The translations under genes were made by a program, and so were the position numbers. Under the pieces are notes generated by a model. It was given only the letters and a program-made list of their open reading frames with translations, was not told the DNA's origin and searched no databases. Source: Archangium primigenium (GTDB lineage: Bacteria > Myxococcota > Myxococcia > Myxococcales > Myxococcaceae). From it: DNA of 64,000 bases. This document shows, one piece after another, positions 40,420 through 58,600 of the stretch (position 1 is the stretch's first letter; every line of letters starts with the position of its first letter). The stretch is taken from the NCBI RefSeq assembly GCF_016904885.1, contig NZ_JADWYI010000001.1, positions 3,162,001-3,226,000 of the forward strand. The letters are read 5' to 3'.

Positions 40420-41838
40420 TCAGGGGCACATCCGCTCGACGGATTTGATCCGCATCGTTCCGTCGACGTTCGGATCGTTGGTCTGGTCGCCGAGGGCGAG
40501 CGTCCCGGTCGTCATGAAGTTGCTTCGCGTGAGCTTCGCGACGCCATCGACGCTCACCGTCGCCTTCTTCTCCACGTCCAGCGCGAACTCGTAGACATGG
40601 TACGCGCCGTCGGTGACTGGGAACGCCGTGGACTGCGTGTCATCCGCCCAGCCGATCGCCGCGCTGTCGAGGTAGATCATCTGTGAGCGGTCCGTGCTGT
40701 TGCCGTACGGGGGCGTGAAGCTCCCCAGGATGGCCGCGCCGCTGTCGAGCGTATTGTGCCTGTTCACCGACTCGACCTGCATCACCACGCGGAGCTTGGA
40801 CGGCGTCATGGGGTCGAACGCGTTGGCCCGCCAGATGAGCAGCTGTCCGCTGGTGCGCCCGCCGCTGTCCGTCGACGTCGAGAGACGGACGTAGTCCTCA
40901 CCATAAGTGAGCGTATACGGCGCGCCCGAAACCGTCGTCCAGCCTTGCGCCGTGATGTCGCGGCCTCCCACGAGCAGGGGAACGCTCTCTCGCGCCGTCC
41001 ACGCCGTCGTCGACGTCGCGGGCGTGCACACCTCGCAGGCATTCGCCGGATTCACCGCCCCCTCGGCATGGGTCACGCCGTCGATGAGGCACTGGGCGCT
41101 GCACGCACCGGACACGCAGATCTGTCCCGAGGCGCACGACGTCCCTTCCGCAAGGGGGGTCCACGCCGTCGTCGACGTCGCCGACGCGCACCGCTCACAG
41201 GCATTCGCCGGATTCACCGCCCCCTCGGCATGGGCCACGCCGTCGATGAGGCACTGGGCGCCGCACGCACCGGACACGCAGATCTGTCCCGAGGCGCACG
41301 ACGTCCCGTCCGCAAGGGGGGTCCACGCCGTCGTCGACGTCGCCGACGCGCACCGCTCACAGGCATTCGCCGCGTCCAGCGTCCCCTCGGCATGGGCCAC
41401 GCCGTCGATGAGGCACTGGGCGCCGCACGCACCGGACACGCAGATTCGTCCCGAGGCGCACGACGTCCCGTCCGCGAGGGGAGTCCACGCGGTCGCGGAC
41501 GTCGTCGGCGCGCACTGCTCACAGGCATTCGCCGCGTTCAGCGTCCCCTCGAGGATCCGCTGGCCGTCGATCTGGCACGTCGCGATGCAGGCGCCACTCG
41601 CACACGTCTCGCTCGCCACGCAGGCCTTGCCACAGCCTCCGCAGTGCGCCGGATTGTTCGCGGTGTTCACGCAGGCGTTTTCGCAGAGCGTGACGCCCAC
41701 GGTGTCGCACGTCACCGGCTCGGGGATGTCGGGAGGATCGACGGGGGCAGGGGAGCTGTCGCCGCAAGCAGCGAGCACGCCAGACACGACGAGGCAGGAG
41801 AGCGCGAGAGCGCGAAGAGAGGGCATGGTGCCCGCCAT
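40420..41838 (-). CDS. Cys-rich tandem-repeat lipoprotein
   Basis: 472 aa. A lipoprotein signal ends in VLAAC (Cys25). The first mature part has CENACVNTANNPAHCGGCGKAC, a repeat common in myxobacterial surface proteins. Then three full and one partial 54-residue units (CLIDGVAHAEG...ACERC...GTSCASGQICVSGACGAQ) each carry six to seven cysteines, probably disulfide-linked modules. The last 180 residues form a beta-rich domain resembling a concanavalin/LamG-like carbohydrate domain (LIWRANAFDPMTPSKLRVVM, VYEFALDVEKKATVSVDGVAKL). A surface adhesion or binding role is plausible. The ATG at 41838 follows GGGGAGG at 10 bases; ATG 41826 is an alternative. Confidence 0.78.
   Translation of the reverse strand: MAGTMPSLRALALSCLVVSGVLAACGDSSPAPVDPPDIPEPVTCDTVGVTLCENACVNTANNPAHCGGCGKACVASETCASGACIATCQIDGQRILEGTLNAANACEQCAPTTSATAWTPLADGTSCASGRICVSGACGAQCLIDGVAHAEGTLDAANACERCASATSTTAWTPLADGTSCASGQICVSGACGAQCLIDGVAHAEGAVNPANACERCASATSTTAWTPLAEGTSCASGQICVSGACSAQCLIDGVTHAEGAVNPANACEVCTPATSTTAWTARESVPLLVGGRDITAQGWTTVSGAPYTLTYGEDYVRLSTSTDSGGRTSGQLLIWRANAFDPMTPSKLRVVMQVESVNRHNTLDSGAAILGSFTPPYGNSTDRSQMIYLDSAAIGWADDTQSTAFPVTDGAYHVYEFALDVEKKATVSVDGVAKLTRSNFMTTGTLALGDQTNDPNVDGTMRIKSVERMCP
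40984..41577 (-). repeat. 162-bp in-frame tandem repeats (3 full, 1 partial)
   Basis: Units of 54 codons, with the phrase for LIDG recurring exactly 162 bases apart (41079, 41241, 41403 on the plus strand). Sequence between copies is nearly identical at DNA level, so copy number may vary between strains and short-read assemblies could collapse it. Confidence 0.9.
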
Positions 41839-41916
41839 CTTAGGGGCGCCTCCCCGTCCCGGGGCGTCACCGCGTTCCCACGAGAATCGTGCGCCCGCGC
41901 TGGACGGCCGGGTTGT

Positions 41917-42771
41917 TCAGGCGCGTCGGCGGTAGATGCGCTCCTGGGCATCCACCTCGTCGTAGTCGCGCTCCAGCACGGTGTGGCGGATCGTCTCGCC
42001 CCGCCCCAGGGCGAGCACGCCGAAGCGGCGCAGGGACTGGTGCAGCAGCCGGTGGACGTGCTCCTGCAGCGGGTTGCCGAAGTAGATGAGCACGTTGCGG
42101 CAGAGGATGACGTTGAACTCGTTGAACGTGCCGTCGCTCACCAGGTTGTGCTGGGCGAAGACGATGTTCTTGCGCAGCGAGTTCTTGAAGATCGCGTGAT
42201 CGTAGTTGGCCGTGTAGTAGTCGCTGAAGGAGCAGGTGCCGCCGGCGCGCTGGTAGTTGGACGTGTACTCGCGCATGTGCTCGAGCGGGAAGATGCCCGA
42301 CTTGGCGCGCTCCACCACGGCCACGTTCATGTCCGTGGCGTAGATGCGGCTGCGCTCGTACAGCCCCGCCTCCTGCAGGAGGATGGCGAGCGAGTACACC
42401 TCCTCGCCGGTGGAGCAGCCCGCGTGCCAGATGCGCACGAAGGGCGCGGAGAAGAGGTGGGGCACCACCTGATCGCGGAACGCCTGGAAGAAGCTCGGGT
42501 CGCGGAACATGGTGGTGGTGTTCACCGACAGGTGCTGCAGGAGCACGTCCATCATCTGGGAGTCGTGCAGCACCTTGCCCTGGAGCGCGGAGAGGGTCTC
42601 CAGCTTCAGGGCATGCACCATGTTCCACACCCGGCGTCGCAGGGACGTGCGGGCATAGCCCCGGAAGTCCAGGCCATAGCGCCGCAGGATTCCCTCGAGC
42701 AGCAGATCCAGCTCGATCTCCTCGAGGGACTCCTCGGCCTTCGCGCGCTCCAGTGCCCGTCCTTCCGTCAT
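41917..42771 (-). CDS. CheR-type methyltransferase (second copy)
   Basis: 284 aa with the N-terminal helical CheR domain (LLEGILRRYGLDFRGYARTSLRRRV) and the methyltransferase with SAM motif IWHAGCSTGEEVYSLAILL and FNVILCRNVLIYF. No TPR extension, unlike the first copy at 113-1513. It follows the giant hybrid kinase by 13 bases on the same strand, so it is part of that operon. No receptor or CheB is nearby; CheR linked to soluble hybrid kinases is a known but poorly understood arrangement that may modify the kinase system rather than a classical receptor. Confidence 0.88.
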   Translation of the reverse strand: MTEGRALERAKAEESLEEIELDLLLEGILRRYGLDFRGYARTSLRRRVWNMVHALKLETLSALQGKVLHDSQMMDVLLQHLSVNTTTMFRDPSFFQAFRDQVVPHLFSAPFVRIWHAGCSTGEEVYSLAILLQEAGLYERSRIYATDMNVAVVERAKSGIFPLEHMREYTSNYQRAGGTCSFSDYYTANYDHAIFKNSLRKNIVFAQHNLVSDGTFNEFNVILCRNVLIYFGNPLQEHVHRLLHQSLRRFGVLALGRGETIRHTVLERDYDEVDAQERIYRRRA

Positions 42772-42784
42772 CGTGTGCGCGAGG

Positions 42785-48664
<5,880 letters not shown>

Positions 48665-48704
48665 GGGGGGACTTCTCCTGGGGGGAGCGGGGGGCGCGAC
48701 GGCC

Positions 48705-50987
48705 TCAGGCGGCCGGGCAGAGCTTCTTCAAAACCTGGGACAAGTCGTCCGAGGATACGGGCTTGACGAGGTGGGCATCGAAACCGGCCGCGAGCGCTCG
48801 CTTGCGGTCCTCCGGGTGGCCATAACCCGTGAGGGCCACGAGCCGCGTTCCGGCGCCACCGGCCGAGGCGCGAACCCGCTCGGCGACCGTGTAGCCGTCC
48901 ATCTCGGGCAGGCCGATGTCCACGAGGGCCACCTGGGGCCGCAGGGACAGCACCAGCTCCACCGCGGCGCGGCCGTCGCCGGCTTCCTCCACGCGGTGGC
49001 CATGCAATTCCAGCAGGTCGCGCAGCGTCTCGCGGATGTCCGGGTTGTCCTCGACGAGCAGGATGTGCAGCGGCGCCAGCCGGGTCGGCGCGGAGGCGGC
49101 CGACTGCAGCAGGGTGGGCAGCGGGGCGGCGAGCCCGGTGGGCAGCGGCAGGCGCACGACGAACTCACTGCCCTGGGACAGGCCGTCGCTGTGGGCCGTC
49201 ACCTGGCCGCCGTGCATCTCCACGAGGCTGCGCACCAGGGTGAGCCCCAGGCCGAGGCCGCCCTGGGCCCGATCACTGCCGGGGTCCACCTGGACGAAGA
49301 GATCGAAGACGCGGCGGAGCATGTCCGGCCGCAGGCCCACGCCGGTGTCGCGCACGCTGATGGTGAGCTCGCGCTCGTCGCGGCGGGCGCTCAGGGCGAT
49401 CTGCCCGCCCGGGGGGGTGTACTTGGCCGCGTTGTGCAGCAGGTTGGCCACCACCTGCGTCATGCGCGTGGGGTCCACGTTGAGCAGCACGGGCTCGGGA
49501 GGCAGCGTGACGCTCAGGGCGTGGTGGCGCTGGGCGATGAGCGGCTCGCACGCCTGGATGGCCCCCTCCATCACGTCCGCGAGGGTGACGGGGACGGGCT
49601 TGATCTCCACCTTGCCCCGGGTGATGCGGCTCACGTCGAGCAGGTCATCCACCAGGCGCGTCATGTGGGTCACCTGGCGGTTGGCGCTCGCCAGGGCGCG
49701 CTGGAGCTTGTCGTCCTGCTGGGCGCGCAGCTCGAAGACCTCGAGGGCGGTGCGCACGGGCGCCAGGGGATTGCGCAGCTCGTGGGCGAGCATGGCGAGG
49801 AACTCGTCCTTGCGCCGGTCGGCCTCCCGCAGCGCGTGGATGAGCCGCTCGCGCTCGAGCGCCACGGCCACCTGATCGCACACGCCCTGCATGAGCGACA
49901 GCTCGCCCTCGGAGAAGGTCCGGGGCGAGCGGGTGCCGAAGGCGAGGGTGCCCAGCACGCGATCCTGGCCCCGGAGCGGGTAGCACACGAGCGCCGAGAG
50001 TCCGAGCTCGGGGGCCACGTCCGCGTCGAACGCCGAGTCCAGGGGCCGGCTGTCATCGAACACCCAGCGCTGGCTCTCGGCGGCCACCCGGCTCGCGATG
50101 CCCTCGCCCGGCGAGAGGTGGCGCAGCGTGGTCAGCTGCTCGTCGGAGAGGCCCGCGTGGGCCGCCAGCTCCATGTGCTGGGAGTCCTCATGGAAGAGGT
50201 AGCCCAGGCAGATCTCCAGGCCCAGGTGGCGGGCGATCTGCTGATGGACGCTGTCGAGGTGGCCTCGGCCGTCCGGATCCTTCAGCAGGCGGCTGGCGGT
50301 GTCCGCGAGCAGCCACAAGCGCGCGTTGCTCTCGTGCAGCGCCGCCTGGGCCTGTTCCTTCTCGCTCACCAGCTTCGCGAGCTCCTGGGCCCGCTGCTCC
50401 CGGGCCTCGGACACCTTGCGCTCGCGCTCCATCTCCTGCTGGAGGAGCGAATGCGCGTAGTGCGCGCGGGCCTCGGTGAGCTGCTGGGCGTAGGCGCGGC
50501 TCTCGGCCTGGCGCAGCAGCTCCTCCTGTCGGCGCACTTCCTCGCGCCGCCGGTGCAGCTCCAGGAACACGCCCACCTTCGTGCGGAGGATCTCCGGAAC
50601 GATGGGCTTGAACAGGTAGTCCACCGCGCCCAGCGCGTAGCCGCGCGTGACGTTCACCTCGCTGCGGTTGGAGGCGGTGATGTAGATGATGGGCACGTGC
50701 CGCGTGCGCTCGCGCATGCGGATGAGGGCCGCGGTCTCGTACCCGTCCATGCCCGGCATCTGCACGTCGAGCAGGATGAGCGCGAAGTCGCGCTCGAGCA
50801 GCAGGCGCAAGGCCTCGTCGCCGGAGGACGCGCACACGACGTCCGCTCCCAGGTCGGAGATCAGCCCTTCCAGGGCGCGGAGGTTGGCGGGCGTATCATC
50901 CACGGCCAACACCTCCACTCGCGTGGGCGTGTTGGAAGCAGGGGGCATCAGGGGTGCGCGGGGCGTGTGAGCCGTCGAGTCGGACAC
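48705..50987 (-). CDS. Hybrid histidine kinase: REC-GAF-HisKA-HATPase-REC
   Basis: 760 aa. N-terminal receiver with [15 protein letters not shown] and phosphoacceptor in [13 protein letters not shown], a coiled coil, a GAF domain ([13 protein letters not shown]...[32 protein letters not shown]), HisKA with [16 protein letters not shown], HATPase ([47 protein letters not shown]), and a C-terminal receiver ([25 protein letters not shown]). Start codon uncertain: GTG 50987 gives [12 protein letters not shown] 50948 gives MPPASNTP. It is 40 bases upstream of the giant kinase and probably the first gene of that operon. Confidence 0.9.
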   Translation of the reverse strand: MSDSTAHTPRAPLMPPASNTPTRVEVLAVDDTPANLRALEGLISDLGADVVCASSGDEALRLLLERDFALILLDVQMPGMDGYETAALIRMRERTRHVPIIYITASNRSEVNVTRGYALGAVDYLFKPIVPEILRTKVGVFLELHRRREEVRRQEELLRQAESRAYAQQLTEARAHYAHSLLQQEMERERKVSEAREQRAQELAKLVSEKEQAQAALHESNARLWLLADTASRLLKDPDGRGHLDSVHQQIARHLGLEICLGYLFHEDSQHMELAAHAGLSDEQLTTLRHLSPGEGIASRVAAESQRWVFDDSRPLDSAFDADVAPELGLSALVCYPLRGQDRVLGTLAFGTRSPRTFSEGELSLMQGVCDQVAVALERERLIHALREADRRKDEFLAMLAHELRNPLAPVRTALEVFELRAQQDDKLQRALASANRQVTHMTRLVDDLLDVSRITRGKVEIKPVPVTLADVMEGAIQACEPLIAQRHHALSVTLPPEPVLLNVDPTRMTQVVANLLHNAAKYTPPGGQIALSARRDERELTISVRDTGVGLRPDMLRRVFDLFVQVDPGSDRAQGGLGLGLTLVRSLVEMHGGQVTAHSDGLSQGSEFVVRLPLPTGLAAPLPTLLQSAASAPTRLAPLHILLVEDNPDIRETLRDLLELHGHRVEEAGDGRAAVELVLSLRPQVALVDIGLPEMDGYTVAERVRASAGGAGTRLVALTGYGHPEDRKRALAAGFDAHLVKPVSSDDLSQVLKKLCPAA

Positions 50988-51126
50988 ACCGCCGCTTTTA
51001 TCGCTTCTTGAGAGGGCAACCCAGAGCCAATCACCCCAGGGGCTCAGGTCCCTGTCACCTTGGCTGCCCGACGGGCATGCTGTGTTGACCGGGGGACACT
51101 CCAACGGTCCAGCCGAGGGCCTGGCT

Positions 51127-51516
51127 TCACGTCTCGTCCGAGTCTGGCTGCTCGGGGGGTTCGAGCAGGGTCTGCAGCGCCACGCGGAACAAGCGCAGGC
51201 GCGAGGGCGGCAGATCCCTCACGAGCGTGGTGAGCCGCCGGAGCGCGGGCGGCATCTCCGCGGCCTCCTCGGCGCGAGGGGTGTCCGGTGCGCCCGCCGT
51301 GAGGGCCAGGGACAGGAGCGTGTCGGCCGAGACCCCCAGCACCACGCACAACTCGCGCAGCTTGGGGACGCTGGGCAACATGTCGCCCCGCTCGATGCGT
51401 CCATAGACGGTGGGCACGAAGCCCACCGCGCGGGCCACCTGCTCCTGGGTGAGCTCCAGCCGGAGCCGGGCCGCTCGGAGTTGGACGCCCAGATTGGGTT
51501 GCGGCGTGTCATCCAT
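51127..51516 (-). CDS. XRE-family helix-turn-helix regulator
   Basis: 129 aa. Residues about 10-65 form an HTH_3/Cro-CI domain: LRAARLRLELTQEQVARAVGFVPTVYGRIERGDMLPSVPKLRELCVVLG. The C-terminal helix-rich tail (PALRRLTTLVRDLPPSRLRLFRVALQTLLEPP) may be for dimerisation. The promoter probably lies in 51517-51641, where GGAGG precedes the start. Target unknown. Confidence 0.82.
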   Translation of the reverse strand: MDDTPQPNLGVQLRAARLRLELTQEQVARAVGFVPTVYGRIERGDMLPSVPKLRELCVVLGVSADTLLSLALTAGAPDTPRAEEAAEMPPALRRLTTLVRDLPPSRLRLFRVALQTLLEPPEQPDSDET

Positions 51517-51641
51517 AGGGTTGCTCGCGCGACATGGCGACCTCCCTCGCCAAGTGGCCCGACCCTACCTGATGGGAGGAGTCACCGGGAGAAAACCTGA
51601 CGCATTCCAGCATCCACCCGGGTCCCTCCAACGGACGTCCC

Positions 51642-52106
51642 TCAACAGGCCCGGCCCCAGAACGACTGGAACTCCAGGGGCAGGGCCTCGGCGACCTGAT
51701 CCGCTTCGCCCTCGGACAGGTGGGCGCGCAGCGTGGCGAACACGGCCCGGGTGACACTCTCGGCGTGGTCCCGATCTCCCCCGATGTCCGCCGCCACGCG
51801 CTCGAGCAGCGCGTCCAGGGAGGGGGGCGCGGCGGCCATGCCCCGGCGCTCGGCACAGGCCCAGAGCGCCTCCTGCAGCCGCACGGGCAACCGGGCCCGC
51901 CATTCCTCCGAGGTCTCCCGCTTGAGGGGCGGCTCGAGCACACACACCACCGAGACGAACACGCGCCGTGCCTGCTCCCTCGGCAGGCCCGTGGCCGTCT
52001 CCAGTCCTTCCAGGAAGCGGGAATAGGACTGGTTGCAGCGCGACATCCGCCGTCGCTCGCGCAAGAGTTGGAGCTCCTCGTCCACCTTCTCGGGCATGTC
52101 CGCCAT
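51642..52106 (-). CDS. DUF2267-family protein
   Basis: 154 aa, soluble and helical. FLEGLETATGLPREQARRVFVSVVCVLEPPLKRETSEEWRARLPVRLQEAL and the second half with TRAVFATLRAHLSEGEADQVAEALPLEF are the two DUF2267 repeats, characteristic of this family of unknown function. ATG 52106 follows AGGAGG by 7 bases. No partner is evident. It lies between the XRE regulator and a DUF423 membrane protein, on the same strand. Confidence 0.75.
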   Translation of the reverse strand: MADMPEKVDEELQLLRERRRMSRCNQSYSRFLEGLETATGLPREQARRVFVSVVCVLEPPLKRETSEEWRARLPVRLQEALWACAERRGMAAAPPSLDALLERVAADIGGDRDHAESVTRAVFATLRAHLSEGEADQVAEALPLEFQSFWGRAC

Positions 52107-52180
52107 GGTCGGCCTCCTGCCTCCCAAGGTGGGGATGCCCCGGCGCGGATGCACCGGGGGTGGGCGCGCGTGCCGCTGGC

Positions 52181-52552
52181 TCAGTTCGCGTGCCGCCAGG
52201 CGGCGACGGCGAACAACAGCCACCCCAGCAGGAAGCCCAGGCCCCCCAGCGGGGTGATGGCGCCCAGCGCGCGCACGCCCGAGAGCGCCATCGCGTACAG
52301 GCTGCCCGAGAACAGGAGGATGCCCACCACCAGCGCCCATCCCGCCCCCGTCAGCAGGGGACTGGGACGCCACTGCCCGAGCAGACCGATCGCGATCATC
52401 CCCAGCGAGTGGTACATGTGGTAGCGCGCGGCGGTCTCGAAGATGGTCAGCAAGTCCGGAGTAAGTCTCGCGCGCAGCGCATGTGCACCGAATGCTCCCG
52501 CCGCCACGGACAGGAATGCGCTTGCCGCGCCGAGAATGAGCCACAGCCGCAT
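52181..52552 (-). CDS. DUF423 small membrane protein
   Basis: 123 aa with four hydrophobic helices. LILGAASAFLSVAAGAFGAHAL at the N-terminus, ETAARYHMYHSLGMIAIGLL, and AITPLGGLGFLLGWLLFAVAAW are DUF423/YgdD-family landmarks (AAGAFGAHALR; RYHMYHSLG). Function unknown; the family is widespread in bacteria. It is divergent from the SET gene, 80 bases away. Confidence 0.85.
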   Translation of the reverse strand: MRLWLILGAASAFLSVAAGAFGAHALRARLTPDLLTIFETAARYHMYHSLGMIAIGLLGQWRPSPLLTGAGWALVVGILLFSGSLYAMALSGVRALGAITPLGGLGFLLGWLLFAVAAWRHAN

Positions 52553-52632
52553 CGTCGAGCGCCTTTCTTTAGAAGTCCGACTGAGGCACCCTACCGCGCC
52601 TTTTCCAGCGCGTCTCTACTTCCTTCCCTCCG

Positions 52633-53307
52633 ATGCCCGCTTCTTCCAAGACTCCCTCCCGCAAGTCCTCCCCTTCCACCTCCCAGCCCTTCGAGCTGCG
52701 CCCCTCGTCCATCCAGGGGCAGGGCGCCTTCGCCCTCCGGCCGATCAAGGAGGGCGAGCGCATCATCGAGTACCTCGGTGAGCGCATCACCCAGGACCAG
52801 GCCGACGAGCGCTACGACGATGGCGCCATGTCCCGCCACCACACCTTCCTCTTCAGCGTGGACGAGGACACGGTGATCGACGCGGCCCGCAACGGCAACG
52901 ATGCGCGCTTCATCAACCACTCGTGTGCTCCCAACTGCCAGGCCTTCCTCGAGGAGGACCGCATCTTCATCTACGCCCTGCGCGACCTGGCGCCCGGCGA
53001 GGAGCTCGTCTACGACTACGGCTACGAGCGCACCGAGGGCATGGGGCCCGACGAAGAAGCGCTCTACGTGTGCCGCTGCGGCGCGCCGGAGTGCCGGGGC
53101 ACCATCCTGGCGCCGGTGAAGAAGGACGCGTCCGCCCGCAAGGCCACCCAGAAGAAGAAGCGCTCCTCCACGAAGAAGAAGTCCTCATCCGCCACGAAGT
53201 CGAAGACGGGCGCGAAGAAGGCCTCGAAGACGGGCGTGAAGCAGGCGTCGAAGAAGGCTTCGAAGCAGGCCTCGAAGACGAGCCCGAAGCGCGGCGCGCG
53301 CGGCTGA
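52633..53307 (+). CDS. SET-domain methyltransferase with Lys-rich histone H1-like tail
   Basis: 224 aa. The SET core (residues about 20-145) has QGQGAFALRPIKEGERIIEY, RFINHSCAPNCQAF (Asn95, His96, Cys98; SAM-contact NHSC motif), and GEELVYDYGYE with the catalytic Tyr. A post-SET zinc motif follows in CRCGAPECRG. The last 65 residues are about half Lys with Ser/Ala/Thr (KKASKTG-like), resembling histone H1 C-terminal tails, and could bind DNA or nucleoid. A lysine methyltransferase acting on a bacterial nucleoid protein, or on its own tail, is a reasonable hypothesis. No obvious operon partner; the S9 gene follows by 82 bases. Confidence 0.9.
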   Translation: MPASSKTPSRKSSPSTSQPFELRPSSIQGQGAFALRPIKEGERIIEYLGERITQDQADERYDDGAMSRHHTFLFSVDEDTVIDAARNGNDARFINHSCAPNCQAFLEEDRIFIYALRDLAPGEELVYDYGYERTEGMGPDEEALYVCRCGAPECRGTILAPVKKDASARKATQKKKRSSTKKKSSSATKSKTGAKKASKTGVKQASKKASKQASKTSPKRGARG

Positions 53308-53389
53308 GCGGGAGCACGGGCGGCGGGGCTGGCTTGACGCCGGGTATGGGGCCGGGATGCTTCCGGCCTCGCGCGGTGGACACTGGGGA

Positions 53390-55486
<2,097 letters not shown>

Positions 55487-55577
55487 TCCCGCTTCGCCGC
55501 TCCCAGGGCAGGCGAGGGAGCACTCCCTCACCGCTGTCCGAGCGGCATTGCGATGTAGGACATTGGTCACCACCTTT

Positions 55578-55601
55578 GCTCCTGTCTTCGGAGACAGGAG
55601 C
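55578..55601 (+). promoter_or_regulatory. Hairpin sequestering the RND permease ribosome site
   Basis: GCTCCTGTCT (55578-55587) pairs perfectly with AGACAGGAGC (55592-55601) across a 4-base loop. The downstream arm contains AGGAG (55596-55600), the ribosome site of the GTG at 55610. Two further small inverted repeats lie just before (GAGGGAG-CA-CTCCCTC at 55514-55529, CCGCT-N5-AGCGG at 55531-55545). The hairpin could be a terminator for the S9 gene, a translation switch, or both. Confidence 0.55.
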
Positions 55602-55609
55602 GGCCCCGC

Positions 55610-58600
55610 GTGTGGATTGTCCGATTGGCCCTGCGGCGCCCCTACACGGTCGCGACGCTCTGTCTCGTCATCTTCCTGCTGGGCACGCTCTGTGTGACGC
55701 GGATGCGCACGGACGTGCTGCCCACCATCGATCTGCCGGTGGTGTCGGTGGTGTGGAACTACCCGGGCCTGTCCGCGGAGGACATGGAGCGCCGGGTCGT
55801 CTTCATCACCGAGCGCTCCCTGTCCACGAGCGTGGAGGGCGTCGAGCGCATCGAGTCCCAGTCCATCGCGGGCATCGGCATCGTCAAGGTGTACTTCCAG
55901 CCGGGCTATGACATCGGCGCGGCCATCGCGCAGATCAACGCCTCGTGCAACTCCATCACCCGGGGCCTGCCGCCCGGCATCACGCCGCCCACGCTGCTGC
56001 GCTTCAATGCCTCGAACGTGCCGGTGGCGCAGCTCACGCTGTCGGGCGCGTCCGAGCAGGCCCTCTACGACGCGGGGCAGAACTTCCTGCGCGTGCGGCT
56101 GTTCACCGTGCCCGGCCTGCAGACGCCCGCGCCCTTCGGTGGCCGACAGCGCCAGGTGATGGTGGACATCGATCCGCGCAAGCTCGCGGCCGCGAAGCTG
56201 TCCCCCCAGGACGTCGTCACGGCCATCCAGGAGTCCAACGTCATCCTCCCCGCGGGCACCGCGCGCATCGGGACGACCGAGTTCGGCGTGGCCCTCAACG
56301 GCAGCCCCGCCCGCATCGAGGACTTCAACGACATTCCCTTGAAGGTGGAAGGGGGGCGCACGGTGCTGCTGGGCAGCGTGGCACACGTGCATGACGGCTA
56401 CGCGAACCAGACCAACATCGTGCGCGTGGACGGGCAGCGCGCCACCTATCTGGCCATCCTCAAGAAGAGCGATGCCTCCACGCTCGCGGTGGTGGAGTCC
56501 GCGCGTGAGCTGTTGCCCACGCTCAAGGGCCTCGCGCCCGAGGGCACGGAGCTGCGGCTGGACTTCGATCAATCCGTCTTCGTGCGCGCCGCCATCCACA
56601 GCGTGCTCACCGAGGCGCTCATCGCCGCCGGGCTCGTGTCGTTGATGATCCTGTTCTTCCTGGGCAGCTGGCGCAGCACCCTGGTCGTGGCGACGTCCAT
56701 CCCGGTCGCCATCCTCGTGGGCATCATCGGCCTGTTCCTCACCGGGCAGACCCTCAACGTCATGACGCTGGGCGGGCTCGCGCTCGCCATCGGCATGCTC
56801 GTGGACGACGCCACCGTGGAGGTGGAGAACATCCACCGCAACCGGGGCGAGGGCAAAGGGCTCACCCAGGCCATCCTGGACGGCGCGCGGCAGGTGGCGC
56901 TCCCCGCGCTCGCGGCCACGGCCACGCTCTGCATCGTCTTCTTCCCGGTGGTGCTGCTCACGGGCCCCGCCCGCTTCCTCTTCGTGCCCCTGGCGCTCGC
57001 GGTGGTGTTTCCGCTCGCGGCCTCCTACCTGCTGTCGCGCACGCTCGTCCCGGCGCTCGCGCGCAAGCTCATGCGCGGGGAGGAACACGGCGCTTCCGCC
57101 CGTCCCCGGCGGGGGTGGCGCGGCCGGCTGGAGAATGGGGCCCGGCGCTTCAACCACTGGCGCGACACGCGCTTCGAGCGCTTCCAGAAGGGCTACGCGG
57201 CGGCCCTGTCCACGGCGCTCGCGCACCGGGGCTGGGTGCTGGGCACGTTCGGCGCGCTCTCCGTCATCGCCGCGGCCCTGATGGTGTTCGTGGTGGGCAT
57301 GGACTTCTTCCCCTCGGTGGACAGCGGCCAGATGCGGTTGCACGTGCGGGCGCCCGTGGGCACCCGCCTGGAGGAGACCGAGCGCCGCGTGGCCGAGGTG
57401 GAGCTGGCCCTGCGGGACATCATCCCCGCGGAGGAATTGGCCCTCATCACCGACACCATCGGCGTGCCCACCTCGTACAACCTCGCCTACGTCCAGAGCG
57501 ACAACGTGGCCAGCAACGACGCCGAGGTGCGGGTCGAGCTCGCGCCCGGCCACACCCACGTGTCGCACTACCTGCGGCGGCTGCGCGAGGAGCTGCCCCG
57601 GCGCTTTCCGGACCTCCAGTTCTACTTCCTGGACGCGGACATCGTGAGCCAGGTGCTTAACTTCGGCCTGTCCTCGCCCATCGACATCCAGGTGAAGGGC
57701 CGCGACTCGGACAAGGCCCTGGAGATCGCGCAGCAGGTGGCCGAGCGCGTCAAACGCATCCCAGGCGCGGTCGATGTGCGCATCAATCAGGCGTACGACC
57801 GGCCCACGCTCTTCCTGGAGGTGGACCGGCAGCGGGCCCTGGCGCTCGACGTCACCGAGCGCGACGTGGCCAACAGCCTGCTCACCTCGCTCTCCTCCAG
57901 CCTGCTCACCGCGCCGAGCAACTGGGTCAACCCCGAGACGAGCGTGAACTACAGCGTCGTCGTCCAGACGCCCCTGGAGCAGGTGTCGAGCGTGGACGCG
58001 CTCCTGGCCACGCCGGTGAGTCCCGCGGCCGGACTCTCCCCGGCCACGGGCACCACACCCGGCGCGGACACGGCGCCGTATCTCGGGGCGCTCGCCCAGT
58101 TGCGCACCACGACGCAGCGGGCCTCCATCCGCCACGAGACGGCCCAGCCCGTGGTGAACGTGCAGTGCGCCGTGCAGGACCGCGACCTGGGCTCCGTGGC
58201 GCGGGACATCCAGCGCGCCGTGGACGGCATCGAGTTGCCCGAGCGCATGGAGATCGAGATCCGCGGGCAGAGCGAGAGCATGTTCACCTCGTTCGGCAGT
58301 CTCGGCCTCGGGCTGGTGCTGGCCATCCTCCTGGTCTACTTCCTGCTCGTCATCCTCTTCCAGTCGTGGGTGGACCCGCTCGTCATCCTCACGGCGGTGC
58401 CCGGCGCGCTCATCGGCATCCTGTGGATGCTCTCCATCACCGGCACCTCGCTCAACGTGGAGTCCTTCATGGGCACCATCATGGCGGTGGGCATCGCCGT
58501 GAGTAACAGCATCCTGCTCGTGAGCTTCGCCAACCAGACGCGCCAGGAAGACGAGGGTCGGGACCTGTCCGCGCGGGAGGCCGTCCAGCACGCGGCGCAC

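Noticed and set aside
40984-41577. Possible mobile or satellite repeat
   Set aside because: Units are in frame and encode Cys-rich modules in one protein; no terminal repeats or transposase.
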